A stretch of 64,000 nucleotides of DNA from Polynucleobacter sp. UK-Mo-2m-Kol15. GTDB taxonomy: Bacteria; Pseudomonadota; Gammaproteobacteria; Burkholderiales; Burkholderiaceae. Location of the stretch: assembly GCF_018881505.1 (NCBI RefSeq), contig NZ_JACVQC010000001.1:789927-853926 (forward strand), given 5' to 3'. A program made the position numbers and the translations under genes. The notes under the pieces are model-generated. The model was given only the letters and a program-made list of their open reading frames with translations. It made no database searches and was not told the origin of the DNA. How positions within the stretch are numbered: the first letter of the stretch is position 1; every line of letters starts with the position of its first letter. This document shows positions 32,705 through 41,944 of this stretch, one piece after another.

Positions 32705-33949
32705 ATGCGTTTTAAAACTACTGGCTGTACACCCCTTATGCTGATGGCGCAAACCTGCGCATTGTTGGGGTTCGCCTGCTATGCTGTAGTGCTAACAACT
32801 CTGCAAGATGAATGGCGTCTTAGTAATTTAGAGTCAGGCTTGATTGCGAGCGCCTTTTTCTTTGGTTATATGCTCATGGTTCCATTAGCAACTGCGCTAA
32901 CGGATCGGGTTGATGCTAAAAAAGTCTACCTTGTAGGTGGGTTCTTAGCTACCTGCGGTTTGTTGGGCATGAGTATTTTTGCTCACAACTTTTGGACAGC
33001 CTTGATATTCATGATGCTAAATGGCGCGGGCTTAGCTGGAACCTATATGCCTGGCTTAAAAATTCTGTCAGATCGCATTAAAACTGGGGAGCTCACTCGT
33101 CACATTGCTTTCTATACTGCCTTTTTTGGTATCGGGACCGGATTCTCATATCTTTGCTCTGGTTGGATTTTGGCTGCATTGGGCTGGCGCTATGTTTTTG
33201 GGATTATTGCTTTAGGCCCATTAACTGCATTACTAATAGTTCTCTTATTGATACCTGCGCTTGATCATGAAAAGTGGCATGGCCCAATACGTATTCGCTT
33301 GCATGATATTTTTCCAGTTGATAAATGGCGCTTAGTCTTACAAGATAAAACAGCTTCAGGTTTTATATTTGGTTATACCGCTCATTCGATTGAATTATTT
33401 GCTTCTCGTAGTTGGATAGTAGCCTTTTTTGGTTTCTGTTCAATTCTTACGGGCGAATCTTTTCTGCTAACTGCTACCGCTCTTGCAGGTGTAATTAATT
33501 TCTTTGGCGTCCCCTCATCAATTCTCGGAAATGAGATCGCTCTTAGAATAGGACGTCAAAAATGGATTTTTCTTGCCATGTCCTTAAGTGCAGTATTTGG
33601 GGTAGCGCTCGCTTTTTCAACAGGGCAATCCTGGTGGCTAATCGTTGCTTTAGCGGTTGGGCATGCAATTTTTATCATGGCTGATTCAGCTACTTTGACT
33701 GCTGGCTTAGTGATCAGTGCAAAAGAAGATATTAAGGGTGCCGCCATGGGTTTGCACTCTCTAATGGGTTTTGGAGGCGGATTACTAGGCCCAGCTATTT
33801 TTGGTTTTGTACTGGACTTAACTGGCTCAAGAAGCTCGCAAATTTCTTGGGTCTGGGCATACACAGCCATTGTCATGTGGGGTGTGCTATTTGTGATTTA
33901 CGAGCGCCGTAATGGTTGGGTTAATCAAACTCTCCCATCCAATAAATAA
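32705..33949 (+). CDS. MFS transporter
   Basis: 414 aa with about 12 membrane helices. The first inter-helix loop carries a degenerate MFS motif (PLATALTDRVDAKKVYLVG). It resembles the CynX/anion-cation symporter-like MFS groups (weak). It starts 78 bases from the divergent Bug gene and ends six bases before ccoI. Its substrate is unknown; given the neighbours, an organic acid (Bug side) or a metal-related role (ccoI side) are both possible, and neither is shown by sequence. Confidence 0.85.
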   Translation: MRFKTTGCTPLMLMAQTCALLGFACYAVVLTTLQDEWRLSNLESGLIASAFFFGYMLMVPLATALTDRVDAKKVYLVGGFLATCGLLGMSIFAHNFWTALIFMMLNGAGLAGTYMPGLKILSDRIKTGELTRHIAFYTAFFGIGTGFSYLCSGWILAALGWRYVFGIIALGPLTALLIVLLLIPALDHEKWHGPIRIRLHDIFPVDKWRLVLQDKTASGFIFGYTAHSIELFASRSWIVAFFGFCSILTGESFLLTATALAGVINFFGVPSSILGNEIALRIGRQKWIFLAMSLSAVFGVALAFSTGQSWWLIVALAVGHAIFIMADSATLTAGLVISAKEDIKGAAMGLHSLMGFGGGLLGPAIFGFVLDLTGSRSSQISWVWAYTAIVMWGVLFVIYERRNGWVNQTLPSNK

Positions 33950-33955
33950 CTAACC

Positions 33956-36394
33956 ATGCATTCTGACGCCACAGGTAATAGTTGCTATCACTGTGGTAGC
34001 TTTATTCTTCCTGGTCACTCCTATGAGCTTGAGTTAAGTGGCATCAACAGAAAATTTTGTTGCGCTGGTTGTCTGGCGATTGCCCAAACTATTCATGGTG
34101 AAGGTTTGGAGGTATTTTATGCACGCCGCGTTCAGTCAAGTGATAAGCCGGCAGCTTACCTCGCTTTTAATGAAATTCCAGATAGTCTTGCTCCTTATGA
34201 CGACCCTTCTTTAATCAGTCGATACACTCGACCTATTGGTGAAGATGGAAATCTAGAAACAACTTTACGACTTGAAAAAATTCGCTGTGCTGCTTGTGTA
34301 TGGTTATGCGAGCAACATTTGCAGCGAATTCCTGGTATCAATGATGTTCAGATCAATTATGTCAGTCAAAAGGTCAAGGTAGCGTTTTCACCTGAGAAAA
34401 CTAGCTTAGCTCGTTTGTTATTTGAGATAGAGCGCATTGGATATGAGGCTTGGCCATTTGAGCCTTCGCTATCGCTAGACAGGTCAAAAATAGAACGTCG
34501 TCAACTACTTACAAGGCTTGGTGTTGCATTGCTTGGCATGATGCAAGTCATGATGTATGCATGGCCAAGTTATGTTGGTGATAGCGATATCACCCTAGAG
34601 TATGACTTGCTATTGGGCTGGACTAGTTGGGCTCTCACTGTTCCCGTCATAATTTATTCGGCCGGCCCAATCTTCAAGGCAGCATGGCGTAGTGTTGCGT
34701 CATTTCGCCAGACCCATATATTGGGAATGGACGTACCAATTGCTTTAGCTTTAGCTTTAGCTTTCTCCGCAGGTACTGTTAATCTTGTCACCGGATCAGG
34801 GCAAGGCTACTTTGATTCCATCACGATGTTTGTGGCTTTCATTTTGGCAGCACGATATATTGAGTTATTGGCGCGCCAAGATGCACAGGGTGGGGCTGAG
34901 GCTTTAGCAAAACAGTTGCCCGCTACTTGCGAGAGAATGTTGCACTATCCTGTATCTAGGCAGGTAGAGATCGTGCCAGTGATTAATTGCAATCCCGGCG
35001 AAGTTCTTCTTATTCCTCCGGGTGATATTGTGCCAGCCGACGGTATTTTGATTGAGTGTGAGAGCTCTTTAGATGAGTCTCTACTCACTGGGGAATCCAA
35101 GCCGATTGATAAGAAGATTGGTGATCGGGTATATGCAGGTACGCACAATATTCTCAATCCTATGTTGATGAGAATTGATGCCGTGGGCCAATCTACTCGC
35201 ATTGCTGGTATTGCCTCATTGCTTGATCAGGCATTGCAAGCGAAACCCTTAATGCTGAGTCTTGCAGAAAAGTGGGCCGGATATTTTGTCGGTTTTTTGT
35301 TGGTCGTAGCATTTTTATCTTCAGCAATTTGGTGGTATGTGGATCCCAGCAGAGCTTGGACAGTTTTAGTTTCAGTACTAGTTGCTAGTTGTCCTTGCGC
35401 TCTATCTTTAGCCGTTCCAACTGCGATGGCTGCAGCCCAAGGTGCTGTAACAAAACTGGGTTTGTTGATTATTCGTGGCCATGTTCTGGAGGGTTTAGTC
35501 AAAGCCACTGACTTGGTCCTGGATAAAACTGGTACGCTCACAATGGGCCAACCTGAGTTAAAAGAAGTCTACATTGCCCGCCCAGAGTTTTCTAGGGCGG
35601 ATGTACTCAGTATTGCCGCATCAATGGAGCTTGGTCAAAAACATCCTCTAGCACTTTCCCTATTGCGTGCTGCTGAAGCTGAAAATTGCCTACTGAAAAA
35701 CTTAGCTGAGCCCGTCACCAATCAATTGGGCAAAGGTCTGAGCTCAGGTGTGTATCGACTAGGAAGCTCTGTATGGGTAGATACTCAACAGATTGTGCAA
35801 GAGGGTCAATATGGGCAAGTCCATTTGGCCGATGATAAAGGATTGATTGCGGGCTTTTTGTTCTTAGATACTCCGCGAGCGGGTTTGGAAAAGTTATTGA
35901 CTGCTGCAAAATCTCGAAAGATCACTGTACATTTGGTCTCTGGGGATGATCCAAAAACGGTAGCATGGTGGGCTCATCAAGTCGGTATCAAACGCTATAA
36001 AGGCGCTTGCTCGCCAGAAGATAAGTATCACTATATTGAGAATTTACAGAAAGAGGGCCACTTTGTTTGGGCAATTGGCGACGGCATTAATGATGCTCCT
36101 TTATTGGCAAGGGCAGATGTCTCGATTGCGGTTGGAGCAGGTGCACCCCTAGCTACTGCGGGTGCGGATGCGATTTTGACAGCAAGCTCCCTAGCTCCTC
36201 TAGCCCAATCTTTATTGTTAGCAGATAAAACTCAGCGGATCATTAAAGAAAACTTAATTTGGGCTCTGGTCTACAACCTACTGGCAATTCCAGCGGCAAT
36301 GATGGGGTGGGTCAATCCCTGGGTAGCTGGCATTGGCATGTCCTTATCCTCTCTAGTAGTCACTTTAAATGCCTGGCGTCTTAGAAAGGCCTAG
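33956..36394 (+). CDS. ccoI: Copper-exporting P1B-type ATPase CcoI (FixI)
   Basis: 812 aa. A Cys-rich N-terminal part (Cys10, 13, 35, 36, 39) precedes a heavy-metal-associated domain with Cys111-x2-Cys114 (RCAACVW). The membrane CPC motif is Cys479-Pro-Cys481, the phosphorylated Asp is D523 in DKTGT, and the ATP hinge GDGIND begins at 708. CcoI supplies Cu+ to the CuB centre of cbb3 oxidase. It is followed nine bases later by ccoS. The hexamer GCTTTA is repeated at 34742-34765 and encodes Ala-Leu repeats in a membrane helix. Confidence 0.93.
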   Translation: MHSDATGNSCYHCGSFILPGHSYELELSGINRKFCCAGCLAIAQTIHGEGLEVFYARRVQSSDKPAAYLAFNEIPDSLAPYDDPSLISRYTRPIGEDGNLETTLRLEKIRCAACVWLCEQHLQRIPGINDVQINYVSQKVKVAFSPEKTSLARLLFEIERIGYEAWPFEPSLSLDRSKIERRQLLTRLGVALLGMMQVMMYAWPSYVGDSDITLEYDLLLGWTSWALTVPVIIYSAGPIFKAAWRSVASFRQTHILGMDVPIALALALAFSAGTVNLVTGSGQGYFDSITMFVAFILAARYIELLARQDAQGGAEALAKQLPATCERMLHYPVSRQVEIVPVINCNPGEVLLIPPGDIVPADGILIECESSLDESLLTGESKPIDKKIGDRVYAGTHNILNPMLMRIDAVGQSTRIAGIASLLDQALQAKPLMLSLAEKWAGYFVGFLLVVAFLSSAIWWYVDPSRAWTVLVSVLVASCPCALSLAVPTAMAAAQGAVTKLGLLIIRGHVLEGLVKATDLVLDKTGTLTMGQPELKEVYIARPEFSRADVLSIAASMELGQKHPLALSLLRAAEAENCLLKNLAEPVTNQLGKGLSSGVYRLGSSVWVDTQQIVQEGQYGQVHLADDKGLIAGFLFLDTPRAGLEKLLTAAKSRKITVHLVSGDDPKTVAWWAHQVGIKRYKGACSPEDKYHYIENLQKEGHFVWAIGDGINDAPLLARADVSIAVGAGAPLATAGADAILTASSLAPLAQSLLLADKTQRIIKENLIWALVYNLLAIPAAMMGWVNPWVAGIGMSLSSLVVTLNAWRLRKA

Positions 36395-36403
36395 ACTAGA
36401 GGG

Positions 36404-36583
36404 ATGGAAAGCCTTTTTCTCTTGATTCCCATTTCCCTGCTACTAATTGGCTTTTTAGCTTGGATTTTTTACTGGTCTGTGAAAGCAGGCCAGTTTGATG
36501 ATTTGGAGGGTCCTGGCGAGGCAATTTTGATGGATGATGACACGCCTAAGCCCAAAAATATTAGTGATCACCATCAAAAATAG
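36404..36583 (+). CDS. ccoS: cbb3 oxidase maturation protein CcoS
   Basis: 59 aa, too short for many gene callers. It starts MESLFLLIPISLLLIG with one membrane helix (about 4-24), then FYWSVKAGQFDDLEGPGEAI; the GQFDDLEGP text is the CcoS hallmark. CcoS is needed for cofactor insertion in cbb3 oxidase. It follows ccoI after nine bases. The last 20 residues are acidic then basic and vary in the family. Confidence 0.92.
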   Translation: MESLFLLIPISLLLIGFLAWIFYWSVKAGQFDDLEGPGEAILMDDDTPKPKNISDHHQK

Positions 36584-36657
36584 TTATGTTTTTTAAGCGT
36601 TTAGCTAATTCATCAAAATACATGGACTCATAAAAAGCATAAATGCACACCTCCTTT

Positions 36658-36671
36658 TTGATATAGATCAA
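36658..36671 (+). promoter_or_regulatory. FNR box upstream of ccoN (class II position)
   Basis: TTGAT-ATAG-ATCAA, a perfect FNR/ANR consensus. A -10-like GATAAT (36694-36699) is centred 32 bases from the box centre, exactly what a class II activator site at -41.5 requires, with the transcription start expected near 36706. The fnr gene lies in the same locus. Confidence 0.85.
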
Positions 36672-36752
36672 AACTCCCCCTTAGGCTTAATTTGATAATG
36701 ACTTCAGTCTATTTGGATTATGTCGCTGTTTGGTCACAAAAAAGGAGAAACC

Positions 36753-38195
36753 ATGGGACTTACCGTGGGGAGCAATCAAGATACCTTCAATTACAAGGTT
36801 GTCAGCCAATTTGCCATCGTTACAGTGCTTTGGGGAATTGTGGGCATGCTCGTAGGAGTCATCCTCGCTGCGCAACTTATTTGGCCAGACATCACTTTTA
36901 ATATTCCATGGCTCAGCTATGGGCGCTTACGGCCATTGCATACCAATGCGGTTATTTTTGCCTTTGGTGGATCAGCATTGTTTGCAACGTCTTATTACAT
37001 TGTCCAGCGCACCTGTCAGGCGCGACTTTTTTGTGACAAGCTGGCGGCCTTTACCTTCTGGGGATGGCAATTAGTGATCGTATTGGCAGCGGTGACCTTG
37101 CCTTTAGGCATCTCTACTTCTAAGGAATATGCTGAGCTTGAATGGCCCATAGATATCCTGATTACTGTAGTTTGGGTTGCATACGCAGTGGTGTTTTTCG
37201 GCACCATCATGAAGCGCAAAACAAAGCATATTTATGTTTCCAATTGGTTCTTCGGCGCGTATATCCTAACTATTGCTATTCTGCACATTTTCAATAATTT
37301 AGAGATGCCAGCAAGTCTGTGGAAATCTTATTCTGCATACGCTGGTGTCCAAGACGCTATGGTGCAGTGGTGGTATGGCCACAATGCGGTTGGTTTCTTT
37401 TTAACAACCAGCTTCTTGGGCATGATGTACTACTTCATTCCTAAGCAAGCCGAGCGTCCAATCTACTCATATCGTTTATCTATCGTCCACTTTTGGGCTT
37501 TGAACTTTACCTATATGTGGGCAGGACCGCACCATTTACAACATACCTCCTTACCAGACTGGACTCAGTCACTGGGGACTGTATTCTCAATTATTTTGTT
37601 AGCACCATCATGGGGTGGGATGATCAACGGCATCATGACTTTGTCTGGTGCTTGGTATAAGTTACGTACCGACCCAATCTTGAAGTTCTTGGTAGTAGCA
37701 TTGTCTTTCTACGGCATGTCTACATTCGAGGGCTCAATGATGTCTATCAAGACGGTAAATAGCTTGTCGCATTACACCGACTGGACTATTGGCCACGTTC
37801 ACTCGGGCGCTCTCGGTTGGGTTGCCATGATTACGATTGGTTCTTTGTACTATCTCATCCCACGTTTAGTTGGTCAAAAAGACATGTACAGCACTCGATT
37901 AATCGAAGTGCATTTCTGGATTGCTACGATCGGCGTTGTTTTATATATCGCTGCAATGTGGATTGCCGGTGTAATGCAAGGTTTGATGTGGAGAGCATTT
38001 GAACCAGATGGCACATTGACTTACAGCTTTGTTGAGTCTGTAAAAGCAACTTATCCATTCTATGTGATTCGTTTATTGGGCGGCCTCTGTTACTTGGGCG
38101 GCATGTTCTTGATGGCATATAACGTTTACAAGACAGTAATTGGTAAAACGTTCGTGAATGCCCCAATTCCACAATCATCAGTAAGTGCTCACTAA
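36753..38195 (+). CDS. ccoN: cbb3 cytochrome c oxidase subunit I, CcoN
   Basis: 480 aa from ATG 36753, chosen because AAAGGAG (36741-36747) lies five bases upstream; ATG 36720 has no SD. Twelve helices are expected. Ligands can be placed by motif: low-spin heme b His63 and His350, CuB His210, His260 and His261, heme b3 His348, and the cross-linked Tyr254. CcoN reduces O2 to water with high affinity. It heads ccoNOQP under the FNR box. Confidence 0.97.
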   Translation: MGLTVGSNQDTFNYKVVSQFAIVTVLWGIVGMLVGVILAAQLIWPDITFNIPWLSYGRLRPLHTNAVIFAFGGSALFATSYYIVQRTCQARLFCDKLAAFTFWGWQLVIVLAAVTLPLGISTSKEYAELEWPIDILITVVWVAYAVVFFGTIMKRKTKHIYVSNWFFGAYILTIAILHIFNNLEMPASLWKSYSAYAGVQDAMVQWWYGHNAVGFFLTTSFLGMMYYFIPKQAERPIYSYRLSIVHFWALNFTYMWAGPHHLQHTSLPDWTQSLGTVFSIILLAPSWGGMINGIMTLSGAWYKLRTDPILKFLVVALSFYGMSTFEGSMMSIKTVNSLSHYTDWTIGHVHSGALGWVAMITIGSLYYLIPRLVGQKDMYSTRLIEVHFWIATIGVVLYIAAMWIAGVMQGLMWRAFEPDGTLTYSFVESVKATYPFYVIRLLGGLCYLGGMFLMAYNVYKTVIGKTFVNAPIPQSSVSAH

Positions 38196-38206
38196 GGAGA
38201 AGAACA

Positions 38207-38857
38207 GTGTCTAATGAAAATAAATTCTTTTCCCACGGAACACTTGAGAAAAACGTTGGCTGGTTAATTATTGCAACCATTATTGTGGTTTCGATTGCTG
38301 GTTTAGTGCAAATTGTTCCGCTATTCTTTCAACACACGACAACTGAACCAAGTCCCGGTGTAGCGCCATACACAGCCTTGCGTTTAGCTGGCCGGGATGT
38401 ATACCAGCGCGAAGGGTGTGTTGGTTGTCATTCTCAGCAGATCCGAACATTGCGATCAGAGGTTGAGCGCTACGGCCCTTATTCTTTGGCTGGTGAGTCA
38501 GTATTTGATCGCCCATTTCTCTGGGGTAGTAAACGTACAGGCCCTGATTTGGCTCGTGTAGGTGCTCGCTATTCTGATGATTGGCATCGTATTCACCTTC
38601 GCAATCCGCGTGACGTAGTGCCTGAGTCGAATATGCCTGGATATCCTTGGTTGCAAAAGAGCGCTGCTGATGCCTCATCAATTCAGTCTCACATGGTTGC
38701 TATGCGTCGTTTGGGTGTTCCTTACACGGATGAAATGATTGCCGAGGCCCCTAAAGAGCTGGAAGGAAAAACGGAAGAGGACGCATTAATTGCTTACCTG
38801 CAAGGTTTAGGTGTCAACCGTCGCTACATCATCGTGGATGAGGTTGTAGCGAAATAA
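38207..38857 (+). CDS. ccoO: cbb3 oxidase subunit II, CcoO (monoheme cytochrome c)
   Basis: 216 aa from GTG 38207 with AAGGAG upstream. One membrane anchor (about 18-41) and a periplasmic cytochrome domain: CVGCH at 71-75, axial Met143 in SNMPGYPW. It carries electrons from CcoP to CcoN and is matured by the Ccm system encoded at 20.8-27.7 kb. Follows ccoN after 11 bases. Confidence 0.96.
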   Translation: MSNENKFFSHGTLEKNVGWLIIATIIVVSIAGLVQIVPLFFQHTTTEPSPGVAPYTALRLAGRDVYQREGCVGCHSQQIRTLRSEVERYGPYSLAGESVFDRPFLWGSKRTGPDLARVGARYSDDWHRIHLRNPRDVVPESNMPGYPWLQKSAADASSIQSHMVAMRRLGVPYTDEMIAEAPKELEGKTEEDALIAYLQGLGVNRRYIIVDEVVAK

Positions 38858-38893
38858 TCATCAGGCTTATTAATTTTAAAAAATATAAATCAA

Positions 38894-39061
38894 ATGGAAC
38901 AGATTGCACCCTATCTCTCCGCATTTTCATCGGTCATCGGACTCGCCTTTTTTATTGGGATTGTTTGGTGGGCTTGGTCTCCAGGCAGGAAGAAGGCTAA
39001 TGAAGAATCGGCTGAACTTCCATTCGATCTTCCGGATGAATTTAGTAAGGACAAATCATGA
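38894..39061 (+). CDS. ccoQ: cbb3 oxidase small subunit CcoQ
   Basis: 55 aa. Begins MEQIAPYLSAF, one membrane helix (about 9-28) ending WWAWSPGRKK, then an acidic tail LPFDLPDEF. Helix, the AWSP-basic motif and the place between ccoO and ccoP identify CcoQ, which stabilises the CcoNO-CcoP assembly. Its TGA overlaps the ccoP ATG (ATGA, 39058-39061). Confidence 0.92.
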   Translation: MEQIAPYLSAFSSVIGLAFFIGIVWWAWSPGRKKANEESAELPFDLPDEFSKDKS

Positions 39062-39981
39062 GTGATTTTTTTAGTAGCGGTTGGAGTAATTACATCGCGC
39101 TTGTTTCATTAGTCGGTATTGTTTGGTGTATCTGGCTCTTGTTTTCTCAGCGTAAGGCTAAGGTCATTCACACAGCCGATGGCGCAGTAGCTGATACTGG
39201 GCATGTTTGGGATGGTGATTTGCGTGAGCTTAATAATCCATTGCCACGCTGGTGGGCTTGGATGTTCCTGTTTTCTTGCCTCTTTGCTCTAGCTTACTTA
39301 GTACTGTTTCCTGGTTTAGGATCATTTCCAGGTATTGCTGGCTATACAACTGAAGGCGCTCTGATGAGTTCAATGACAGAAGCTAATGATGAATTAAAGC
39401 CCGTATACGCTAAGTACGTGAAGATGGATATTGAACAAGTTGCAGCCGATCCAAAAGCCCGAGAAATGGGTCAGCGCTTGTTCTTAAACTCTTGCGCTCA
39501 GTGTCACGGTTCGGATGCCGGTGGCTCCAAAGGCTTTCCAAATCTAACTGATGGTGACTGGCTCTACAGCGGATCCCCTGAGAATATTAAGACAACGCTT
39601 ATTAACGGACGTAATGGAGTAATGCCTGCGTATGGACATCTGGAAAGTGCGCAGATTGTAGATTTGGCTAACTATGTGCGCAGTTTGTCTGGCCTACCTG
39701 CTGATGATGCAAAAGTTACACGTGGTGCAGAATTATTTAACTCCAACTGCGTTGCTTGCCATGGTGGCGATGGTAAGGGCAATATTGCTTTGGGGGCACC
39801 TAACTTGACCGATAAAACTTGGCTATACGGCGGATCAGAGGCGACTATCGTTGAGACTCTAACGAAAGGTCGTATGGCAATGATGCCCTCTCAAGACAAA
39901 GTATTGAGTCCAGAGAAGATTCATCTCTTGACTGCATATGTTTGGGGTTTATCTAATAACAAGACTGCTACAGCAAAATAA
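39058..39981 (+). CDS. ccoP: cbb3 oxidase subunit III, CcoP (diheme cytochrome c)
   Basis: 307 aa with two N-terminal membrane helices (about 10-30 and 64-86), then two cytochrome c domains: CAQCH at 146-150 and CVACH at 231-235. Axial Met candidates are Met189 in GVMPAY and Met275 or Met276 in AMMPS. CcoP accepts electrons from soluble or membrane cytochromes and passes them to CcoO. Overlaps ccoQ by 4 bases; ccoG follows after three bases. Confidence 0.97.
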   Translation: MSDFFSSGWSNYIALVSLVGIVWCIWLLFSQRKAKVIHTADGAVADTGHVWDGDLRELNNPLPRWWAWMFLFSCLFALAYLVLFPGLGSFPGIAGYTTEGALMSSMTEANDELKPVYAKYVKMDIEQVAADPKAREMGQRLFLNSCAQCHGSDAGGSKGFPNLTDGDWLYSGSPENIKTTLINGRNGVMPAYGHLESAQIVDLANYVRSLSGLPADDAKVTRGAELFNSNCVACHGGDGKGNIALGAPNLTDKTWLYGGSEATIVETLTKGRMAMMPSQDKVLSPEKIHLLTAYVWGLSNNKTATAK

Positions 39982-39984
39982 ACA

Positions 39985-41442
39985 GTGTCAGATAAATCGC
40001 CAATAGGGAAACCTATTCCTATAGATATCATCGAGGAATCGCTATATGAGGTTCGGCGAAAGATTTATCCGCGATCAGTCAGTGGGTTATTTGCTCGATG
40101 GAGAATAATTCTAGTTGTTGCAACACAAGTTCTCTTTTACGGTTTACCATGGGTTAGCTGGAATGATCGTCAGGCAGTTCTATTTGATTTAATCCAGCGT
40201 AAGTTTTATATCTTTGGTTTGGTGCTCTGGCCGCAGGATGTGATTTATCTTACGCTTTTGCTGATTCTTTCGGCGCTTGCACTATTCTTATTTACCGCTA
40301 TTGCGGGTCGCTTGTTCTGTGGCTATGCCTGCCCGCAAACAGTCTATACCGAAATATTTATGTGGATCGAGCGTAAGGTCGAGGGTGATCGATTTGCGCG
40401 CATTCGCCTCGACGGTGAAGAGTGGCCATGGAGTATTCGTAAGTGGCGTCTCAAAATCACCAAGCATGTCTTGTGGCTATTGATTGCCTTTTGGACGGGC
40501 TTTACTTTCATTGGCTATTTCACTCCAATTGAAACGCTCGCAACAGCAATCCTGCATTTATCACTTGGCCCATGGCAAACTTTCTGGTTATGTTTCTATA
40601 GCTTTGCAACCTGGGGTAATGCCGGCTTTATGCGTGAGCAGGTATGCAAATACATGTGCCCATACGCCCGTTTTCAAAGCGTCATGGTAGATAAAGATAC
40701 CTTCTTAGTTACCTACGATAAGGTACGTGGCGAGCCAAGAGGTAGCCGTAGCAAGTCCACTGACTATATAACCCATGGATTAGGGGATTGTGTAGATTGC
40801 AGTATTTGTGTACAAGTTTGTCCAACTGGTATTGATATTCGCGATGGCCTGCAATATATGTGTATCGGTTGTGGTGCCTGTATTGATGCTTGCGATCAAG
40901 TGATGGAGAAGATGGATTATCCAAAAGGATTGATTCGGTATACGACCGAGCGAGCAATTGAGGAAAAGGAAACCAATCAAAGTGCGATTCGCCATATTCT
41001 GCGACCACGCGTGTTAATTTATATGGCATTTATTACGGTTCTAACGAGCGCATTCCTGATTTCTTTAGTTACTCGAAATCCATTACGGGTTGATGTGATG
41101 CGCGACCGTGGTGCTCTTGCTCGCGAAGTAGATGGCGTCCGGATTGAAAATATCTACCGTATACAGATTATGAATGCCTCTGAACATAAAATGAATGTAC
41201 AGCTCAAGGCTAGCGGTTTGTCTGACTTGAAGATACTGAATTCACAGGGGCAGGTGGTCACTGATGTTGAAGTGGGTCCAGCTAGCAATCTATTAATTCC
41301 GGTAAAGGTAAGCACTACTGTTGGAGCATATGAGCCAGGTAATTACCCAATTCATTTTGATGTAATTGGTCAAGAGCAGTCTGGAACTGAGTTAATCAAC
41401 AGAGCCCGCAATGAAAAATCTAGCTTTATTATTCCCCGCTAA
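39985..41442 (+). CDS. ccoG: cbb3 assembly ferredoxin CcoG (FixG/RdxA)
   Basis: 485 aa from GTG 39985. Several membrane helices in the first 230 residues including the CGYACPQTVYTEIFMW and CKYMCPYARFQ segments, then two [4Fe-4S] ferredoxin motifs (CVDCSICVQVCP and CIGCGACIDACD near 268-302), another helix and a C-terminal periplasmic IG-like domain. CcoG is a cupric reductase that supplies Cu(I) for cbb3 assembly. Starts 3 bases after ccoP. Confidence 0.95.
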   Translation: MSDKSPIGKPIPIDIIEESLYEVRRKIYPRSVSGLFARWRIILVVATQVLFYGLPWVSWNDRQAVLFDLIQRKFYIFGLVLWPQDVIYLTLLLILSALALFLFTAIAGRLFCGYACPQTVYTEIFMWIERKVEGDRFARIRLDGEEWPWSIRKWRLKITKHVLWLLIAFWTGFTFIGYFTPIETLATAILHLSLGPWQTFWLCFYSFATWGNAGFMREQVCKYMCPYARFQSVMVDKDTFLVTYDKVRGEPRGSRSKSTDYITHGLGDCVDCSICVQVCPTGIDIRDGLQYMCIGCGACIDACDQVMEKMDYPKGLIRYTTERAIEEKETNQSAIRHILRPRVLIYMAFITVLTSAFLISLVTRNPLRVDVMRDRGALAREVDGVRIENIYRIQIMNASEHKMNVQLKASGLSDLKILNSQGQVVTDVEVGPASNLLIPVKVSTTVGAYEPGNYPIHFDVIGQEQSGTELINRARNEKSSFIIPR

Positions 41443-41472
41443 GTTCGATGGTAAAAGATGGAGAGGATGAAT

Positions 41473-41676
41473 ATGTCACAACATGAAATAAATAAGCCTT
41501 GGTTTAAGCAGCTTTGGCCATGGTTGCTGATTAGTGGTCCAGCAGTTGCTGCAATTGGTTGCATCATTACTATTTACTTGGCTATCAATCTCTATTCAGA
41601 TAAACCGGTTCGCGATGGCGTAGTGAAACGCGGGCTTAAGGTTGAGCAAATTAAAGTAGATCAGGATCGCAAATGA
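41473..41676 (+). CDS. Short FixH-like protein (lacks most of the periplasmic domain)
   Basis: 67 aa from ATG 41473, which has GGAGAGG (41460-41466) six bases upstream; ATGs at 41458 and 41467 overlap that SD. KPWFKQLWPWLLISGPAV leads into one helix (to about 40), followed by DKPVRDGVVKRGLKVEQ. This matches the start of FixH-type proteins (typically DDYYKxGLxxNQ), but FixH is usually about 150 aa and here it ends 20 residues after the helix, with Val-Val in place of Tyr-Tyr. No downstream frame holds the missing part. It overlaps the next gene by 4 bases (ATGA). Confidence 0.68.
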   Translation: MSQHEINKPWFKQLWPWLLISGPAVAAIGCIITIYLAINLYSDKPVRDGVVKRGLKVEQIKVDQDRK

Positions 41677-41933
41677 AGTACCGCCTATTCATTTGGATTA
41701 TGTGGCCATCGTTTTTGGTCTCTATCTTGGCCGAAGGTTTACTTTTTAGTGTCATCCATCCTGCTGACCTATTATTTTTTGGGCATCATCCCAATATTTC
41801 TGATGAAGGTATTTACACTATCGGATTTTTTATTATCTGGATTTTTTGCTCGTTCTCCAGCGCCCTGACTGCCTATATTTTGCCTGGCATACATACTGAT
41901 AGCGATAAAGCATCAGATCGCGGGTTGATTTAA
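41673..41933 (+). CDS. Small membrane protein of the cbb3 locus
   Basis: 86 aa with two membrane helices (about 8-30 and 48-70) and a short hydrophilic hairpin between them containing HPADLLFFGHHPNISDEG. I do not recognise a named family, though similar short two-helix proteins follow ccoG/fixH in other betaproteobacteria (recollection). ATG overlaps the FixH-like stop. It is the last gene of the ccoN transcript and converges on fnr after 11 bases. A role in cbb3 assembly is an inference from position. Confidence 0.72.
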   Translation: MKYRLFIWIMWPSFLVSILAEGLLFSVIHPADLLFFGHHPNISDEGIYTIGFFIIWIFCSFSSALTAYILPGIHTDSDKASDRGLI

Positions 41934-41944
41934 AGTGGTATTAC

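Noticed and set aside
36720..36752. ATG 36720 as ccoN start
   Set aside because: No SD; AAAGGAG five bases before ATG 36753 fits, and the CcoN ligand numbering agrees with the shorter form.
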